A stretch of 64,000 nucleotides of DNA from Epiperipatus broadwayi (Eukaryota > Onychophora > Udeonychophora > Euonychophora > Peripatidae), in contig JAQFVV010012395.1 in the NCBI GenBank assembly GCA_028023455.1, positions 11,158,154 through 11,222,153 of the forward strand, given 5' to 3'. Under the pieces are notes generated by a model. The model ran no database searches, had not been told where the DNA came from, and was given only the letters and a program-made list of their open reading frames with translations. Shown one piece after another: positions 23,464 through 36,274 of the stretch (its first letter is position 1; each line of letters begins with the position of its first letter). Made by a program: the position numbers and the translations under genes.

Positions 23464-23622
23464 AATAATCATGTCTGAATACATTACTAGGACAAATTGC
23501 AAGCAAATTCTAAATCATTTTTAAATAACCTTTTCGTATATATTTGCAAGTTTATTAAAAATGATTCTTTAGAATCTGCTTGCAATTTGTCCCAGTAACA
23601 TATTTGGATGTGATTAATCCAT
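23464..23622. repeat. Fold-back (hairpin) element, arms about 60 bp
   Basis: Left arm, about 23464-23526, with GGACAAATTGCAAGCAAATTC. Right arm, about 23560-23622, which in reverse complement reads GGGACAAATTGCAAGCAGATTC. The arms are separated by a loop of about 35 bp. Probably a miniature inverted-repeat element. No target duplication was defined. Confidence 0.75.
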
Positions 23623-23625
23623 GAA

Positions 23626-23682
23626 GTATTCATATTCCGAAATATTACATATTTTTTGTATTCATATTCCGAAATATTACAT
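23626..23682 (+). repeat. 25-bp direct repeat, period 32
   Basis: GTATTCATATTCCGAAATATT plus ACAT occurs at 23626-23650 and again at 23658-23682 with no difference. It sits directly against the hairpin element. Confidence 0.85.
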
Positions 23683-24255
23683 TATTAATATTATGAAAGA
23701 TAAAGAATTTAGTGATTTAATTTGTTATTATTAAAATAACTTGCATATAAACTGACATATTGAATCCTCTAAAGATAATAGATTGTGAAAAGAAAGAAAA
23801 AAAACATTCATGGGAAGGAGAGGTGTATGGAGCTTTTAAAGGGTTTACAATTATATCACTATGATTTTTTTTTTAATTTACATTCTTGGGATTCTAGATA
23901 AAATAATAAATAAAAGCATCTGCAGGTGACTAGATTCTATCTGAAAACATTTATTGCTGCTTTTTAAATTAGTATATTATCACTTTTCTGTTAAATCATC
24001 TACTACTATTAATTAAAATAATGAGATCAGGTAGATAATCCTGAAAAGAAACATGTCAACATTGCTAAATTTTTTGATTGACTTAAGCATATTTAACCCA
24101 TGTTTTAGATTGAGGTTGAAGTTTAATCAAAACATATTACAATAAGAAATTTTTTCTGTTAACTACTGGTGATGTAAAAAAAAAATTATGTCTGTAATAA
24201 AATAAAACAAGATTATTACAAAAAAAAATATTAGGATATTAAAGCTGTATTGAAT
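23683..24255. other. Intronic AT-rich sequence, nothing recognised
   Basis: No coding or repeat structure supported. Confidence 0.5.
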
Positions 24256-24770
24256 TATACAATAGTCAAATATGTTTAAAAATACATATATACAAGCAAC
24301 AAAGATTACAAATTATAAAATTATCATAGAAAAGCTTTTTTTGGCAAATTATGTTTTTTGCCTTTTCAATATGTCTCCACGATTTAAAGCACATACAGCG
24401 ACATCTATATCAATACATGAGAGAAGACAAATGGATATATATATAAAACATCTATTAAGTTGAATAAAGAATGGATAGTTAATTAATTAATATATGTGGA
24501 TATATATCAATTCAATATATATAACAGAGTAATTTTGTAGTAGGATTGAGAAAAAAAAATCAAATAATAGATTGTGTCGGATATCCATTTGTTTATCTGT
24601 CTTCTCTCATGTATTGATATAGATGTCGCTGTATGTGCTTTAAATCATGGAGACATTGAAAAGGACAAAAAACATAATTTGCCAAAAAAGGCTTTTCTAT
24701 GATAATTTTATAATTTGTAATCTTTGTTGCTTGTATATATATATTTTTAAACATATTTGACTATTGTATA
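24256..24770. repeat. Long inverted repeat, arms about 185 bp, loop about 140 bp
   Basis: Left arm 24256-24440 and right arm 24581-24770 are reverse complements over nearly their whole length. Examples are TATACAATAGTCAAATATG against CATATTTGACTATTGTATA, and GCACATACAGCGACATCTAT against ATAGATGTCGCTGTATGTGC. The loop (24441-24580) is AT-rich. It is inside an intron, so the OTUD5 pre-mRNA would fold here into a long duplex. A fold-back transposon origin is likely. It encodes no protein: a 63-codon open frame on the left arm is incidental. Confidence 0.9.
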
Positions 24771-26572
24771 CTTGAAGTGCAACATAAAAAAAGAATTGAG
24801 TTTAATTCTGATTTTTTTTCTGTATTGAATTATAATATTAGCATTATACTTTAACAAGTTGTATTTTATATGTATTGCACAATACTAACCATTTTGTCTA
24901 CAATTTTTGGGTTTTCAATATTATTTTCTTGAATCTGTTTATTTTTTACTATCCCTTCAAAATAATTAAGCTTTCATTGTAAATTAATGGTTGTATGTTT
25001 TAAATTTAAAAAATACATTTAAATAAACATCCATAAATTAAAAAGTATAATTCATGTGAAGAAATGTTAATTTTATTATTTTTGTTTATAATAGTTTAAA
25101 TATTCAACATGTAATGAAATTAAGTTAATGCATTATTTAATCCTGAGCGATTTAGCATAACATTAATAATGGACTACAATCACCAATGTTTTCTGGGTTG
25201 ACGCTCAAACTTATTTTTAGCACTTGAAGATCAGGAGACTTTGAGAGTAACTAATCATTTGATTCTTATTTGTTTTTATGTTATCAGATGCAAAAGTTTT
25301 TAATAATGGGAAGCATGTAAAGTTGTTAATCCTTTTTAATTAGAAACCAAGAATGCTGGCTTAATAATATATGCCTTTACTTTTTTTAAAAAAAAGTAAG
25401 TTCTTAGTTAATTAAAGTTTGCATTATTTAAACTAGTTTAGTTTTTTTAAAATCTATTTTAAGATATACTTAAAATTACTTCTTCACCACACATTCTTGA
25501 AACATGAATAGACAACTGAAATAGAACAGTTTAATAAATGCTTAGTAATAATCATTAATGTATTTATTTGAAATGGTTAGTCTTTTGAGTGCAGATAGTT
25601 TGATACTTGTAAATTATAGAGTAGTATTTGGGAAAAAATTGGCTACATTTTGTAAATCATATTAAAGTACCGTCATCGTTAAATAATACTAAAGTACCAT
25701 AATTTTTAAAAAATTTTAAAAAATGTTTATTTATTTCTTTAAAAAATGCAATTTTTTAATTGCAATACTAAAGGATGTCTGGTAAAACAAATAAAATATT
25801 TTAGTTGATGGTTGTGGCTGAGTTCATGTATCTGTGCAGCCTTCTACTAGCTACCTCTACTGTATAATATACAGAGCCATTATAGTAATAGAATAGTCAA
25901 ATAAGCATTGATTGGTTAGATGGGGGGGGGGGGAAATGCTGCTACAATTTAACCATTTTGAATTTATTTGAAGTTTACTTTATTAATAGGTGTGTAAGAT
26001 TCTTCCATTTGTTGTACTTGGGCTTCAATCATCTGCCAGTCGGATAAGAGAAGGTGCCAGAGGTTTGGTTGTTTGTTTTTTTAAAATACATTGTATAATT
26101 TAAATTTAAAAAAAATTGAGTAAATAAACAAATCTTTTAAGAATTCACACAAAATATTTTTTTAAGCTTTGGAAATAAAAATAGAAAATTATAAAAACTT
26201 AATTTTGCCATAAAGAAAAAAAAATCCAACTTCCTTGATGTGTTTAATGAATTTAAATGAAAAGTGTATGAAATCTAAATTTATCTGGAAGACATTTGTT
26301 GTTTCACATTAGGATATTTATTTAATAAAACAAAATTTTTCCAGATGTTATTAAAACAAAAACAAACAAACAAAAAACTTTGTGTGCATATTTATATAGA
26401 TTGTTTTTAATGTAGAATATATGATCACAAATCTGGTTCTGTTGCTATAAGATATGAATGCCACAGTTATGAGTCTCTCTCACATTTAATATATTTTAGT
26501 AATGATCTCTTTATGCTGATATTAGAAACTTTGTATGTAAGCTTTTATATTGCATTGAAAAGTTTCAGCAAG
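24771..26572. other. Intronic AT-rich sequence, nothing recognised
   Basis: AT-rich. A G-homopolymer of about 12 lies at 25922-25933. No element identified. Confidence 0.5.
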
Positions 26573-26660
26573 CCTTCTGGCATCCATTGATTACTCTGGC
26601 TTGCACTGAGTGGCAATATGTATGGAGAGTTTTTGCCTGTTTTATTTCAGAGTAATTATT
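26573..26660 (-). repeat. Dispersed repeat, copy 2 (inverted relative to 7456-7524)
   Basis: Reverse complement of the repeat described at 7456-7524. It shares CACTCAGTGCAAGCCAGAG and TAATCAATGGAT, and further out an AAAACTCTCC block. Confidence 0.7.
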
Positions 26661-26989
26661 TCTTTGTGATAAAAATGCTCTATCTTTTACCTGTTAAAAG
26701 CAACAGCAGCACACTGGTGTCTGTGTACATCTAAGATCACCTTTCTATTTATAAAATCACCAAGGTATTCAAACATTTACATTTCAAATTGATAACCATC
26801 CAAACTAAAAGTTGCGGAGAATTTTCCTTTCATCACTGGCTGCAAAAAAAAAAAAACTTGAGTTTTTTTTTAATATTAATAAGCCAAGATGTTACAAATA
26901 AGTTGCATTCAAAACATTAACAACATTCTGTAAATTTTTTGAACTGCAAAAATAGTACTATTATCAGCATACTGTAAATTCACGATTTA
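26661..26989. other. Intronic sequence, nothing recognised
   Basis: AT-rich spacer before the minus-strand LINE. Confidence 0.45.
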
Positions 26990-29010
26990 AGAAAATGAAA
27001 TTTAACTACCTCACTATTAAGCCTATTTAATTAAGCCACCTATAAACATTTCCAAAGGCCACTGTCTTAAAAATTGATTGCAGTGTTGGAGCAAGCACAT
27101 ATCCTTGTTTAACACTGATTTTTTCTCTAGATAACATTTTCCTCTCATTCCATTTTATAATAGTTGTATAATATGATTAAATTTTGGTGGACGGCCAATT
27201 AAATTCATACAAAACCACAATGCCATTAAAATGGTGCTTTAATCGAATCAAATTTTTTTTTTTATTCTTTAACATTTATCTTGCATTTACTTGGCAGCTT
27301 TATAGTGATCCTAAACTCTCACTATACTGAGTCTGATAACCATTCATTTATAACTGGAAACAACTTACTCAACAAAATTCTTCAAAGTAATAATTATATT
27401 CAATAATAATTACTGCAATCTTATTCCCATTGTTTTTAAAATTTGGAACAATAAAAGCATCCTTAAGATTGAATGGCACAATTTCATAAGTCTATATATT
27501 TCTAAAAAATTCCAATATTTTTTAATCTAATCACTACATTTTAAAACTCCAGATATTCATCAGAACCTGCAGCATTTCCATTTTTTAGATTTCAAAAAGC
27601 TGTTTTGACTTCATTAATATCTTTGTCCAAATATAAATCAGTAAATAAAATGGATATATTATTAAAAGTCACCGCCTCAATATTTTATATCATTGCTGGA
27701 TTAAATAGGATTATGATATTGTTTCTCAAGTCCATATATTGCTTTCAATACATCAAATAAAAAAGACCTAGAATGAGCACAATCGGTGAAGGTCTGTATC
27801 ATCATTGCAGTTTTAATCCACTAATCATTTTCAAGTCTTCTTGTTAGTTGAACTTCTAACTTCATGTCTTCGTTATGAAGTTCCATATTTAATCTATTAT
27901 TCTGATAAGCAGAAAATGCCACATTTTCTTTTAACCAAATTATAATATTGTCAGAAAAGCAGTCATAATTTTTCTTTTTGATGAACCCAAGAATAGATTT
28001 ACTTGTATCCATAACACATGCTTTAGAATTCCAGGCTTCAGTAATATCCTGAAAATCCAAATTTAGCAATTTTAGTGTTCAATAGCTGTTGAAATTTAGC
28101 ATGTATAGTAGATTTTTCTAAAGAACAGACATCAATTTTCTTGTGAATATGTTTGGAATAATATCTATTTTTTTAATGCAACTATCATTTTAATGTTGGA
28201 GCATACTAATCTTTGATTTGTCCAACAATCAGCTTGTAAGTGCTTACATAATGTGAACTCTTGTATTCTGATTCTTAATTATAATATAATCTATAATTGC
28301 CATTGTTTTTGAGTGTGGGTGCATCCATTTTTCTTTATAGTGATTTTTCTGCCTAAATAAAGTGTGATAGTCAATCTTTGTGTTGTACATAAATTCAACA
28401 ATAACAAACCATTAGCATTTACAGCTGTAATAGCATTATTTTTACTAATTTGGGTTAAAGTCTACTATTTGTACCAACACATGTATTAAATTCTCTAAGA
28501 AGAAAAATTTGATCTTGTAATGGTATTGCTACAATAATGCCATCCAACAAGGAATAAAAACTTTACTTCTTTGAATATTCTTAATTTAAGATTAGAGTAT
28601 AGACATTAATAAAATGAGCATTAGTAATATTATGCAAGTCAAGTTTTAAGATCATTAGTCTTTCATTGATATACATGGGATTCCAAAAAATCCAACACCA
28701 TGCATTCTTCTTTCAGTGACAGACCTGCCTTTCTAAGAAAACTTGTATCCACCCATCTGTTTTAATAAACTTTTTTTCTCTGGAAGACAAGTTTAGCTAA
28801 GAGCAGATGTTCTATCTTAAATCTTGACTGTTTCTTAACAACAAGTGCAGTCCTCCATTCTATTTTTGAAATGTTTGTATCAGGTAAAGTTCTCACATTT
28901 CGTGTATATTTAGAAAGAAAAAAATTTTTTTTACTACCATTGCCTTTTGCTTTACCACTACTACTGATATTATTTCTACTCCTGAAATAAATATTCTCTA
29001 GACTTGACAA
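26990..29010 (-). mobile_element. Non-LTR retrotransposon relic with APE endonuclease and partial RT
   Basis: Read on the minus strand the order is that of a LINE ORF2. The start of an APE-type endonuclease lies at about 28905-28765 (RNVRTLPDTN, then WRTALVVKKQSRFKI, matching the NVRTL...RRTALVARELARY pattern). It continues in several frames to about 28250, with REFNTCVGTNS where GDFNARVG is usual. An endonuclease-RT linker spans 28069-27821 (WLKENVAFSAYQNNRLNMEL), followed by RSFLFDVLKAIYGLEK. An early RT block at about 27130-27090 reads ISVKQGYVLAPTLQS, standing for GVKQGCVLAPTLFS. The FADD box and 3' half were not found, and many stops and frameshifts occur. It is a different family from the RTE-like copy at 12.95 kb. 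Clade left open. Confidence 0.8.
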
Positions 29011-29324
29011 CCTAAACTAAATGTGATGAGATAGTCAGTTTTAGATCACATTTTCTAGGCCCTTTTATTTCTATGGTAGGCAGGGGGATCCTAAACAGGG
29101 TTGCCTAAACATACAATTTTTGTCAGCTAAAACTACTGTCTTACTTAAATCCAGTTCCAAACCAACTTATTAATGATTGTACTACCTTGAGCAAAGATCA
29201 CCATTAAGTACTACCAGCCTACTAAGCCTGTTCCTGTTATTGTGTTCTTTAATTTTCAAGGGCTTGAGCTAAAAAAATAGAGGAAAAGGAAATAGAGTTG
29301 GAAATGCTATTTATGTAGTTCGAA
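29011..29324. other. Intronic sequence, nothing recognised
   Basis: No coding or repeat structure supported. Confidence 0.45.
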
Positions 29325-31610
29325 GATTGGCAAACTTTGGTTCACAAGATGGTTTTATGCGGCGCATGTTCTGCTCATTATAAAAACACCTTGATTATAA
29401 TCAGTAATTGAAACAAAAAATTATTTTTCATTTATATAATATTCTAACCAGAAAGTGAAACTAGAAAAACTTAACATACCAGCATAAGTGGACTAAGTTT
29501 TTCATTTTTGTATAGGAAACATAAAAATCATCTTATATTTTTTCAAAAAGTGGATATTTTTTAAAGTTAAAAATATCAGTACTCATTCCATCATTTTCTG
29601 GAGCTTTTCCTTTATTGATTTAGTTGCATGTGTTACATCTTCATTTAAAATATTTTGTAATTGAAGAGGGGGATATTTTATTTTCTTGTTCTTTATTCTA
29701 TATAATTCTTTATAGAACTACACATTTCATTATATCTTTCATTTTAGTAATAATTCATCTTATTATAGAAATAACTTTTCATTACCCAAATGTTTTATAC
29801 TTTTGAGATTTTTATTCTCTTCTGTAGCTTTCTTGCCAATTCATAATTATTTATTTTGTATATTGTTTTTAATTTATTTGTGTACCATTTTATATATCAA
29901 TTGCTAAATCATTTAAAAAATTTTCTTGTTTTTTCTTCACACATTTCATACATTCGGGTAAATTGCTCTCTTTTTGTACTAGAGATTTTTTTTATTTTTA
30001 TATTGTACCAGTATAAACCCTGGATAAATTTTTAATTGCGTGCAAACGAACATCAAATGATTGTAAAGCATCAACAAACTGTATGAAAATTTTGGCAGCA
30101 GTCAGCATGAAAAACAATAAGTTTAAATGACATTTGGAAACAATTCATAGCAAATATGTTAATGAACCTCCAGAGTTTTTTTGCTGTTAAACTAAAATGA
30201 TATATAAAGCAAATAATGTTTTAAAAAAGTCTTGTCTATTAATGGCAAAGCTCTTCTCACTTCCCACAAAGTTGTATATCAAATAGCCAGATGCAAAAGC
30301 TGCACATCATTTGGGAAGAACTCATTTTGCCAGCTGCAATTGAAATTGTAGAAATTATGCTTGGAAATAATTTTACCAAACAACTGCAATCCATCCCTCT
30401 TTCAAAAGGATCAGTTGTTCATTGAATTAGCAATATATTTGAAGATATAGAACAAGTTTTATCCAAACTTGTTGAAACAATAGATAGCAACAAGAATTAC
30501 CAATTTAATTGTTTTATGTTTGATTTTTGCAATGGAATATTAACAATTGAGTAGCTGTTGTTTTATAAATCCTTAGAGCTACAGTATGTGGAATATTCAA
30601 TATATTGGATTGCATCTAAGCTCATTGCATGATTCATAAAGATTCTTTCTGTCAAAGAAATGAGTCCTGCTGTGAACATTGTGCTAACAATATTTGTAAC
30701 TGTCGTGAATTAAACCTTTAAAGTCAAGACTTTTAATGCACTTTACAAACAACTAGGTGCAGAGCATTTTGCATTACTTTTTTTTATTGTGAAATGAAGT
30801 GGTTATCACATGGCAAAATTTTACAATGTTTTTATGAATTAAAAGATGAAATCACAATATTCTTGGAAGAGAAAAATCACCAGGTAATAGAGCTATTTTG
30901 AGATTACTTATTTATTTATATTGAAATTGTGCTACTTGATGGATATATGTGAGAAACTAAATTTGTTAAATCTTCAACTCTCCAAGGAACAAATAAACAT
31001 ATATTGGAACATGAGTGAGAAAGTAATGCTTTTTGTAAAAAACTGGAATTATAGAATACAAATGTAAAGCAAAAAACTTTAAAATGTTTACAAATATGAA
31101 TGAATTTTGTAATATCTATATACTTGATGAGAAATACATTAAAGTTTTATTTGCAACTAAATGAAAATCATTTAACCATGTTGACTCACAATTTTAAGGC
31201 ATTTTATAACTGACAAAAACTTAATAATAAAATACGAATGGGTCAGTGATCCATTTCAAAATACACCCAAAGAACTTTCAGTTACAGAACAAAAACTATT
31301 TATAGACTTCATGACAAGTAGCGAAATTAAAAGGCAATTCAGTAATAAGCAGTTGTTTGAATTTTGGGATGGATTGAATGATCAATTTTCTTCACTGAAA
31401 GATGGAGCATTTCGTATACTTACCTTTTCCTATATCTTACCTCAGAGAAGCAGGATTTTCTGCAGTAGCTGCATTGAAGACAAAATATAGGTCTCAACTA
31501 AATATAGAAAGAGAATTCAGATTGTCAATTTCAAATGTAATACCTTATGAAAAGTTTTGTTCTGCAAGATAGGCTCAAGGATGCCATTAATTTGTGGAAT
31601 TTTAAACATT
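29325..31610 (+). mobile_element. hAT transposon relic (ZBED5/FAM200-like transposase)
   Basis: The 5' noncoding part may begin at about 29325, where ATTGGCAAACTTTGGTTCAC resembles a hAT terminus. Coding remains run from about 30080 to 31600 in shifting + frames. The end of a BED-type finger reads HLETIHSKYVNEPPEFF. ILPAAIEIVEIMLGNNF and IPLSKGSV..ISNIFEDIEQ follow, matching the LLPAAxxI...PLSxxTVxRRIxxMxEDIE block. CEMKWLSHGKILQCFYELKDEI at about 30795-30860 stands for the EVRWLSRGxVLxRFFELR block. YEWVSDPFQ and a C-terminal dimerisation-type stretch (QLFEFWDGLNDQF, then CxxGFSA-like remains) end it. The frame is broken by numerous stops and shifts. Inactive, old copy. Confidence 0.8.
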
Positions 31611-34132
31611 ACAATCCAAGATAAAAATGATTTGAATGCCTTCTCTTGTAGTAGGATTTATCATAAAATAAATAAAAAAAAAAAGCTTGTTTAGAGTTCA
31701 TTAGCATGCTCTTAATTTTACATAAATACTATTTATGTTACTTATATGAATTTATCTATTTTTAAGGATATTTTATTTTTATATTAACAGAAGATAACTT
31801 TCCTTATTTTGGTTTCAATAATTAATTGAGGGTTTTTTTTTCAAATTTTTTATCTATTTTTGGCATCTTTGTAACCAGTCTTATTATTTCACACCCTCTT
31901 AAGGAGACACAATCTATAGAGAATCACTGGTATGCATGATTCTGCTTTTTTTTCCAATTTAAGGAACTTTGTTAAAGGATGTCTGATGGTAAAATTCTTT
32001 CTGAATTAGAATTTTTGGTTAAGGAAGTGTTGAAGATATATTTTAATAGATTGCTATAAAAAAATTTCTATTGTTGCTTATATAAATTTGAATTCATCTT
32101 ATTTTAAATTCTTTTAACTCTCCTAAGGAGTGATATATTTATTAATCTTTCAATTTTTAAACTCAAAATTGTTATATGAAATACTATAGATCGTTTCAAT
32201 AATTTTTTTTAGTCATTCATTAAACTAGAGGTTTCGGGATCATATATCTTTTTCACTTGTCTTTGATTATATATTTATGATTACACCTCTCCACAAGGTG
32301 TTAAAACTGGATAGAAATCAGTCCTTATTTTGAGTGAGAGTGATGTAGTGAAAGTTACATTGCAGAAATATTATTTACTATAAATCATTTTGTTTTTAAT
32401 AGGAACGATTTGTATATTCAAATTAAGAATTAAACCAGTAAAATATATATAAAGAAGTTATAAATTATTGTATAAATTAAAATAAAATTAAAGTTCATTT
32501 AGTCACATTTATTTTTATACATTAGTATAGTAAATTAGTATAAAGGTGAGGAATCTTACACTATATTATTTTGGGTTTTTTTAAAGTAATATTGTAATAA
32601 ATTTCATTAATAAATTATCTCATAATGTTTACATTTCGAAAAAACTGTTCTTTATAAGTTAAATAAGATTTTTTTTAAAATCTGTGTTCCTGTATGATTT
32701 AGAGCAGTAGTAGAATGAATGATCTCAGCAGTAATAACTCTAGGAACTGATTCTCAACTGAATAATTAAAACAAAAAAACTTCAGATTCATTGAATGAAC
32801 TGTTATTTTGTCAATATGTCACTAGGATGCTAATTGTCATATGATTAGTTTTTGTTTTAATTTGTATTTATATAAAAATGGCATTTTTTTTTTCTTTTAA
32901 AACATTAATGTTAAAACAGAATCATAAAAAAGAATTATACCTATAATTTTATAAATATAAAATTAATTTATCCATTATTTTAATTATGTTGACTCACTTT
33001 TTTTATATATATATTAACTCTTGGTCTATTGTAAAATAATTTTTCATTACTTATCACATAAATCCATATTTTAAGTCTACATAATTAAAAAGTTATAACA
33101 TATTTTTCAAAAAATAAACCAAAATTAACATATTATTAACAAACATGAAATATTTAGTTAACACATTTAAAACACAGTATACATGAATGTTTCCTACATA
33201 TCTTTTTCATGGTATCTAAATAGCTTAACCAAATATAATTTTAGGGTTTTTCTTGAGACAATTATTTTTCTGTCATCATGTACTATGGATAACAATGTCA
33301 CAGTTTTTCTTTTTAGAGCCGTGTAAAACTAGATGCATCCTTCTGAAATCCAAATAATGTTAAATATGTTTGTCTACCTTTTGGATTGACAAACAAATTA
33401 GTAATTCTGACTTATATTTCTATATGAATTACACAAGATAAAATAATTATCTGTTATATTGCTATCAGAGTTTTCTGTTTCTGTTACTAATCTCTTAACA
33501 TTTTCACTTGATTTCTTTCTCGATCATTTTTACCAATGTGCGCCTTAAATTTCAATGCATATGATGTAATGTAATTGTAGATTACGCAAAATTTTATTTC
33601 ATATGATCCAGGCTTTGATAGAATGTTCTATTTGAATGGATATCTGCCCCTAAAAATCACTAATTATTCATTTAGTCTTATTTCAGTGGAGCATCGTCAA
33701 ATCTAAGGCCTGACAATATATTTTGAAATTTGTTTTGACATTAAATCATTCAAAATTTCACTTCTATCTCTTTTGCTTCAAAGTTGCAAAATTACTTCAT
33801 TTTGTCATTTATAGACAATCAAAATTAGAACTCCAATATTTTTTTTTGTTTAATTATGACTATTTTTTTTAGTTACCTTCTTAAATTCTTAGATCTTTTT
33901 TATCTCTTACACTCCTAAGCCACCATTTTTAATTAAAAAAAAAAAAAAATTACAACAAATAAAATTTATAACATATTTTCTGCTTGAATACAGTAAATAT
34001 AAAAATATATACATTGTTAGAAAGAAGGAACATGAAAGAAAGTAATAAAGCTGATAAAATAGCCATTACCTCAAAAAAGAATTAAGAAAAGAGAGATTTT
34101 TAATACTTTTAAACATATTTATTTTTATATTG
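31611..34132. other. Intronic AT-rich sequence, nothing recognised
   Basis: AT-rich with poly-T and poly-A runs. No coding region or transposon remnant was identified. Confidence 0.5.
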
Positions 34133-34137
34133 GTTCA

Positions 34138-34913
34138 TACTGTGTCCAGCAGTGACCAAGTTACAGCACAGCTGGATTGCAAATTTAAAAAAAATGACAT
34201 TAATAATCACAGGCAGCACGACAATTTAAATTGTATAGTTATTCCATAATATTTAAATAGTTATTTAGAAATTATCTTCTCTCTTCAACATACGAAGTCA
34301 TTCATATATATTTGGAATAGGTTGAAGGCAAGTTGATTTATAATGGTCCTGTGACCTGGTAATGTGGTCCCGGAATATTAATTAAAATCTGGAGAATAGT
34401 TCTCAGAGAGGCCAGATTGGCAAGGCTGACAGTAATTGCCAGAGGAAGAAACGTCTGTTCTTCAAGGGCTTCAACTAGCTAATAATTTTCTCTTTCCTTT
34501 CTGGTGAAGATCACAGCTCTCAGTTCCCTATTTAAAATTTAATTGGTTGAAGTCCAACGGTATTACGTGGTAGTACCAATATTATTACATTCCAACCTGC
34601 ATTTTTGTTTAATAAATATATAATACAAGTTTTTATATATTTAATTAATTAAGGTTTTTTTTTTTTTGATAATTCTTATCAGGAATCCAATTCGTATTTT
34701 ACAATGGCATTTAATTAAATTCGCTATAGGGCTATTTGATATTTAATCAGAGTTGCTGATCTTTAATTTTGCCTAATTATTAGTTCATAGCATTTTCATA
34801 TGTCCATTGCGTTTATACACGCACATACTTAATTTAAACTAACATTTTCACGTCTTTCTCTTTCAATAAAAATACGCGTTTGATCGGTTTTATTAAAATA
34901 CACGTATTGAGCA
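34138..34913 (-). repeat. 3' LTR of the gypsy element
   Basis: Aligns along its full length with 38797-39576. On the + strand it starts TACTGTGTCCAGC (the other copy starts TGCTATGTCCAGC, so the canonical TG has mutated to TA here) and ends ATTGAGCA. Shared blocks include GGTCCCGGAATATTAATTAA and GACAGTAATTGCCAGAGGAA. Divergence is uneven: the first 110 bp hold many differences, the middle few. A purine-rich tract (GGGGGAGG on the minus strand, 34914-34930) precedes it as expected for the polypurine tract. Confidence 0.93.
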
Positions 34914-35325
34914 CACCTCCCCCAGTTCAGAGATCAGAGGGTTTTCGTTTTCTGCTCTCTGAATTAAGAGCATAGTCACTAAAATTTGGTGGGGTTTTTC
35001 CTCTCGCACCTAGGGCATAGTGGGGTGTCGGATTTTAATGCTGCAAAATTATTATCATTAGGAGGTTTTACTGGGTTATTCCCAGTTTGCAGTTTTTCCA
35101 TTTCTGCTTTCGATCTAACTTCGAAAGTAAACTTGCCACTATTCTTTCATAGTTGATTAATATGCTTACGAAATACTTTTTATCCACCATCCGGACGCAA
35201 CAACTTGATTGCTCAGATGACATACTACTTCTCCACTGGTCCACTTTTTATCTTGATTATTTTTGACCTAAACTCGATCATTCGATGAAAATTTATTTTT
35301 GATTTCAGTGAGTGACTTAATCCTT
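34914..35325 (-). other. 3' noncoding part of the gypsy element with polypurine tract
   Basis: On the minus strand this runs from the end of the integrase frame to the 3' LTR. The last bases before the LTR read ACTGGGGGAGGTGTG, which fits a plus-strand polypurine primer. No further protein is recognised. Confidence 0.7.
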
Positions 35326-36180
35326 TCAGTTGGTACCACTTTGTCTGATTTTGTCCGTAGTCTTCGTCCTAAGTATTTCTCTGCTGGTGATGTGCAGGTT
35401 GGCTGTGGGTGTTGAATGTTGGTGCAGTGGAATGTTTAGTACTGCGTGCTGCAGTTTTTGATTTTCCATTTTGTTTATTGCCGACTGGGGGTGGTAAGAT
35501 GGTGTCAGTATGTGATTTATTCCCCATTCCTGCATGTACTCCACAAATTTTTCTGACGTAAAGCTTATCCATTGTTCTATACCAGGCTTTCCAGAAACCT
35601 GTGGTATGCAAATATCTCCATTAGTTTATCGATGGTTTCTTCAGTGCTCGTGTTTTTGACTGCTTTGTACTCAGCCTAACCTGAATAGGCATCCCACAGG
35701 GGTCTATATGTACCCTCTGCCACGGTTTATCTGTTTCTCTCCAGGGTTCAAATCTGGTCGGAGCCGCATCTGCTCATGACTGGCAGTTCTTGAAGTTTTT
35801 CATGTAGTTTTCTATATCGCTGGTAATTTTAGGCCACCAGACATAACTGCAGGCTAATGCTTTTGCTCTGACGATGCCTGGATGGCCTTCATATATTATT
35901 TTGAGGATTTGGCTCCTGCCTTTGTTTGGAATCAGGACTTGGTCTCCTCTGAGTTTGCATCCCTTGCACATGGAGAGATTTTCTTTTGCTTTCCATAGTT
36001 CTGTGTGTAAAAAAGGCGATCTTGGGTTGGGCCCTTGCTGATTTTTTCGATCATCCAACTGTATCCGGGGTCTTCTTTAGTCCATTCGGCTACATTTACG
36101 CTATTTAGTGTTTTGTTTTCCAGTGTGTCGATGTAGTTTATTTTTACTATGTTGATGCCTTCTTCTGTTTGATTTGGCAT
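35326..36180 (-). pseudogene. Integrase region of the gypsy element
   Basis: The minus strand carries the integrase N-terminal zinc-binding part. VLIPNKGRSQILKIIYEGHPG is followed by AKALACSYVWWPKI and C-x-x-C remains (36058-35774), giving the HHCC pattern. The catalytic core is heavily damaged. A QRVHID block at about 35745-35700 retains the first acidic residue. The middle of the core seems shortened. VEYMQEWGINHILTPSYHPQS at about 35545-35480 marks the end of the core, in another frame, with the NGQAE motif degraded. Frameshifts at about 35774 and 35550 separate the pieces. Not functional. Confidence 0.85.
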
Positions 36181-36274
36181 TCATGAAAGAACATCAGCGA
36201 AGCCTATTCTAGTGGCTTTTTTGTATTTCGATACTATATTTGTAGCCTGCCAGAATATTGAGCCATCTTAGCAT

